From the NCBI GenBank assembly GCA_005880175.1, contig VBJR01000389.1, positions 1,962 through 10,397 on the forward strand: 8,436 nucleotides of DNA, given 5' to 3'. Shown piece after piece: positions 6,431-8,436 of this stretch (the stretch's first letter is position 1; the number at the start of each line of letters is the position of its first letter). Below the pieces are notes generated by a model that did no database searches, had not been told where the DNA came from, and saw only the letters and a list, made by a program, of their open reading frames with translations. The stretch is from Chloroflexota bacterium (GTDB taxonomy: Bacteria; Chloroflexota; Dormibacteria; Dormibacterales; Dormibacteraceae). The translations under genes were made by a program, and so were the position numbers.

Positions 6431-7836
6431 GGCGGACCCGGATCGTCTGCACGCTCGGGCCGTCGAGCGCGTCCTCCACGGTCGTGCGCAGCCTCGTCAA
6501 TGCGGGCATGGACGTCGCCCGGCTCAACTTCTCCCACGGCGACGCGGACACCCACCGGCGCACGGTCCGGGTCGTGCGCCAGGCCGGACAGACCTGCCGC
6601 CGCCACGTGGCCCTCCTCCAGGACCTGCAGGGCCCGAAGATCCGGACGGGCGCGCTGGACCCGCCGCTCGTCCGCCTGGCCCGCGGCCGCAGCGTGACGC
6701 TCACGGCGCAGGCGGTGACCGGGGGCCCTGACCTCGTCCCGGTCAGCCACCGCGAGCTGATCGCCGCCCTGCGGCCGCGCGACCGCGTGCTGCTGGCGGA
6801 CGGCCAGATCGAGCTGCGCGTCCGGGAGACGGCCGGCGACACCGCGGTCTGCTCCGTCACCCGGGGCGGGCTGCTGGAGGCGCGCAAGGGTGTGATCGCC
6901 CCGGGCCGTCCGCTCGACCTGCCGGCGCTGACCGAGAAGGACCTGGCCGACATCCGCCTGGGCGCCGAGCTGGGCTTCGACTACGTCGCCCTCTCGTTCG
7001 TCCGTGACGCCGGCGACGTCGAGGCCTGCCGGCGGGCGCTGGCCGAGTGCGGCCTGCGGACCCCGGTGGTGGCGAAGCTGGAGCGGGCCGAGGCGATCCG
7101 GCACCTGGCCGAGATCCTGGAGTGCGTGGACGCGGTGATGGTCGCCCGTGGCGACCTCGGCGTGGAGCTGTCGCTGGCCCAGGTGCCCGCGGTCCAGAAG
7201 GACGTCATCGAGCGCTGCAACCGGGCCCGCGTCCCGGTCATCACCGCGACCGAGATGCTGGAGTCGATGGTCACGTCCAACCGGCCCACCCGCGCCGAGG
7301 CATCGGACGTGGCGAACGCGATCTGGGACGGCACGGACGCGGTGATGCTCTCGCAGGAGACCTCGATCGGCGCCCACCCGGTCGACGCCGTCCGCGCCAT
7401 GGCCCGCATCTGCCAGGCGGCCGAGAGCCACCCCGCGTACCTGCGGTCGCGTGAGATACGCCCGGAGCACGGCTCGACGGGCGCCGCGATGGCGCATGCC
7501 GCCGCCGCGATCGCGGAGCAGGTGGGCGCCCGCGCGATACTCGCGTTCACCGAGTCGGGCGCCACCGCGCGGCGCGTGAGCAAGGCGCGGCCGGCCGTGC
7601 CGGTGATCGCGGCCAGCCCCCACGCCGAGGTGCTCCGGCGGACCGCGCTGTACGCTGGCGTGGTGCCGCTCGAGGTGGCGCACGGCGCCGATACCGACGA
7701 CATGATCGCCAAGGGCACCAGCGCGGCCGTGGCCGCGGGGCTGGTCCGGCCCGGCGACCGCATCGCGTTCGTGGCCGGCGTGCCGGTCGGCGAGCCGGGC
7801 CAGACGAACCTGGTCAAGGTGGAGGTGGTCCGATGA
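6427..7836 (+). CDS. pyk: Pyruvate kinase
   Basis: Converts phosphoenolpyruvate and ADP to pyruvate and ATP, the last step of glycolysis; pyruvate is also a substrate of the MEP pathway. The 469 residues match bacterial type enzymes. The barrel domain shows ARLNFSHG (R32, N34, S36), [12 protein letters not shown] (D66, K71), [11 protein letters not shown] (catalytic K217, metal ligand E219) and [10 protein letters not shown] (D243). TATEMLESM and [22 protein letters not shown] follow. Two usual motif positions differ: TATEMLESM has Glu where Gln is common, and MLSQETSIG replaces the common MLSGETA-x-G. The C-terminal regulatory domain starts near residue 350 and is complete. The ATG at 6427 overlaps the rlmB stop (ATGA), with no clear Shine-Dalgarno sequence of its own. 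The stop overlaps the kinase gene. The reading frame upstream is open back into cysS, but that is coincidental. Confidence 0.97.
   Translation: MRRTRIVCTLGPSSASSTVVRSLVNAGMDVARLNFSHGDADTHRRTVRVVRQAGQTCRRHVALLQDLQGPKIRTGALDPPLVRLARGRSVTLTAQAVTGGPDLVPVSHRELIAALRPRDRVLLADGQIELRVRETAGDTAVCSVTRGGLLEARKGVIAPGRPLDLPALTEKDLADIRLGAELGFDYVALSFVRDAGDVEACRRALAECGLRTPVVAKLERAEAIRHLAEILECVDAVMVARGDLGVELSLAQVPAVQKDVIERCNRARVPVITATEMLESMVTSNRPTRAEASDVANAIWDGTDAVMLSQETSIGAHPVDAVRAMARICQAAESHPAYLRSREIRPEHGSTGAAMAHAAAAIAEQVGARAILAFTESGATARRVSKARPAVPVIAASPHAEVLRRTALYAGVVPLEVAHGADTDDMIAKGTSAAVAAGLVRPGDRIAFVAGVPVGEPGQTNLVKVEVVR
7821..7826 (+). promoter_or_regulatory. Ribosome binding site for the histidine kinase, inside pyk
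   Basis: GGAGGT lies within the last codons of pyk, 6 nt before the kinase ATG at 7833. With the ATGA overlap it fixes the kinase start and implies that it is translated together with pyk. Confidence 0.65.
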
Positions 7837-8436
7837 GCGACCCCTGCGCCGACGTCCTCCGCGTGCTCGGCCACGAGCTGCGCCGCCCGCTCACGGTGAT
7901 CCGCGGCGCCTCGACGCTGCTGATCGACGACTCGGACGCCCTGCCTCCGGAGAGCCGCAGCCAGATGCTGTCGATGATCGACCGCAGCGCGACCGAGATG
8001 TCCGACCTGATCGACGACGTGATGATCGCGGTCCACCTGGGCATCGGCGACGTCCAGTTCACGGTGGAGCCGGTCGACGTGGCGGCCCTGGTCGAGGAGG
8101 CGGTGGACGCGGTCCGGCGCGAGGAGCCCGAGCGCGGCCTGGAGATCGAGCCGGGGACCGGGCTGGCCGTCCAGGCCGACCGGGAGCACGCGCTGCGCGC
8201 GCTGCGCGCCCTGGTGCTGAACGCCCACCGCTTCTCGCCGAGCGGCCCGGCGGTGACGGTCACGGCCACCCCGGACGGGAACGTGGTCCGCCTGGCGGTG
8301 CTGGACCGCGGCCCCGGCATCCCGGCCGCGCAGCGGGACCTCGCGTTCGAGCGGTTCTCGCGGCTCGACCCCAACGCCGGCGGCGCCGGCCTGGGGCTGT
8401 TCGTCGCCAGGGGTCTCGCGCGGGGCATGGGCGGCG
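7833..8436 (+). CDS. Sensor-less cytosolic histidine kinase, C-terminus cut by window edge
   Basis: A two-component histidine kinase that should autophosphorylate on His and pass the phosphate to a response regulator. The visible 201 residues hold a HisKA domain from about residue 6, with the H-box [10 protein letters not shown] (H14). The HATPase_c domain follows with N-box [12 protein letters not shown] (N130), G1 box DRGPGIP (D158), F box FERFSRLD and G2 box [10 protein letters not shown] (residues 184-193). Only 13 residues precede the catalytic His, so there is no sensor, PAS, HAMP or membrane segment. The protein must be soluble and take its signal from a partner or from an unseen C-terminal domain. 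Only the end of the ATPase domain need be missing. The ATG overlaps the pyk stop (ATGA) and has a good GGAGGT. The regulators at the left end of the window are possible partners. Confidence 0.93.
   Translation, partial: MSDPCADVLRVLGHELRRPLTVIRGASTLLIDDSDALPPESRSQMLSMIDRSATEMSDLIDDVMIAVHLGIGDVQFTVEPVDVAALVEEAVDAVRREEPERGLEIEPGTGLAVQADREHALRALRALVLNAHRFSPSGPAVTVTATPDGNVVRLAVLDRGPGIPAAQRDLAFERFSRLDPNAGGAGLGLFVARGLARGMGG

Overview
The window is very GC-rich DNA; in the genes I checked, nearly every third codon position is G or C. Genes are tightly packed, with GTG as well as ATG starts. The order radA - ispD - ispF - cysS - rlmB is a conserved housekeeping neighbourhood in high-GC Gram-positive and related Terrabacteria. 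With the composition, this suggests an actinobacterial (Thermoleophilia-like) or GC-rich chloroflexotal chromosome. I cannot decide between these by eye. No mobile element, phage gene, CRISPR array, tRNA or rRNA is visible.

Layout. On the minus strand, positions 1-1075 hold a single-domain response regulator (677-1075) followed by an OmpR/PhoB-type regulator (613 down to 1, cut by the window edge). The two are separated by 63 bp containing two perfect hairpins. A 324-bp divergent intergenic region (1076-1399) follows. From 1400 onward everything is on the plus strand: radA; a 213-bp structured spacer that may hold a 62-codon leader ORF; ispD; ispF; cysS; rlmB; pyk; and a sensor-less histidine kinase cut by the right edge. 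From ispD to the kinase, each gene starts inside the stop codon of the one before (GTGA or ATGA), so the run looks like one translationally coupled operon.

Functions. radA serves recombination and repair. ispD and ispF are two steps of the MEP isoprenoid pathway. cysS charges tRNA-Cys. rlmB is a SpoU-family 2'-O-ribose methyltransferase for rRNA. pyk makes pyruvate, a MEP-pathway substrate, and ATP. The kinase coupled to pyk and the two regulators at the other end could form a phosphorelay, but nothing in the sequence proves they are partners.

Most notable points. (1) cysS as written is broken by two out-of-frame deletions, near 4587 and 5367. They cancel in frame, so the reading frame stays open from start to true stop while about 260 codons in the middle are read out of frame. 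(2) The radA-ispD spacer has a perfect Shine-Dalgarno sequence, a short ORF that overlaps the ispD start, and two mutually exclusive G-run/C-run helices, which resembles a leader or attenuator. (3) The disordered N-terminal linker of RlmB is encoded by DNA with two REP-like palindromes around a 36-bp tandem duplication. (4) A histidine kinase with no sensor domain is translationally coupled to pyruvate kinase. I did not find a clearly new multi-gene system; these are leads.
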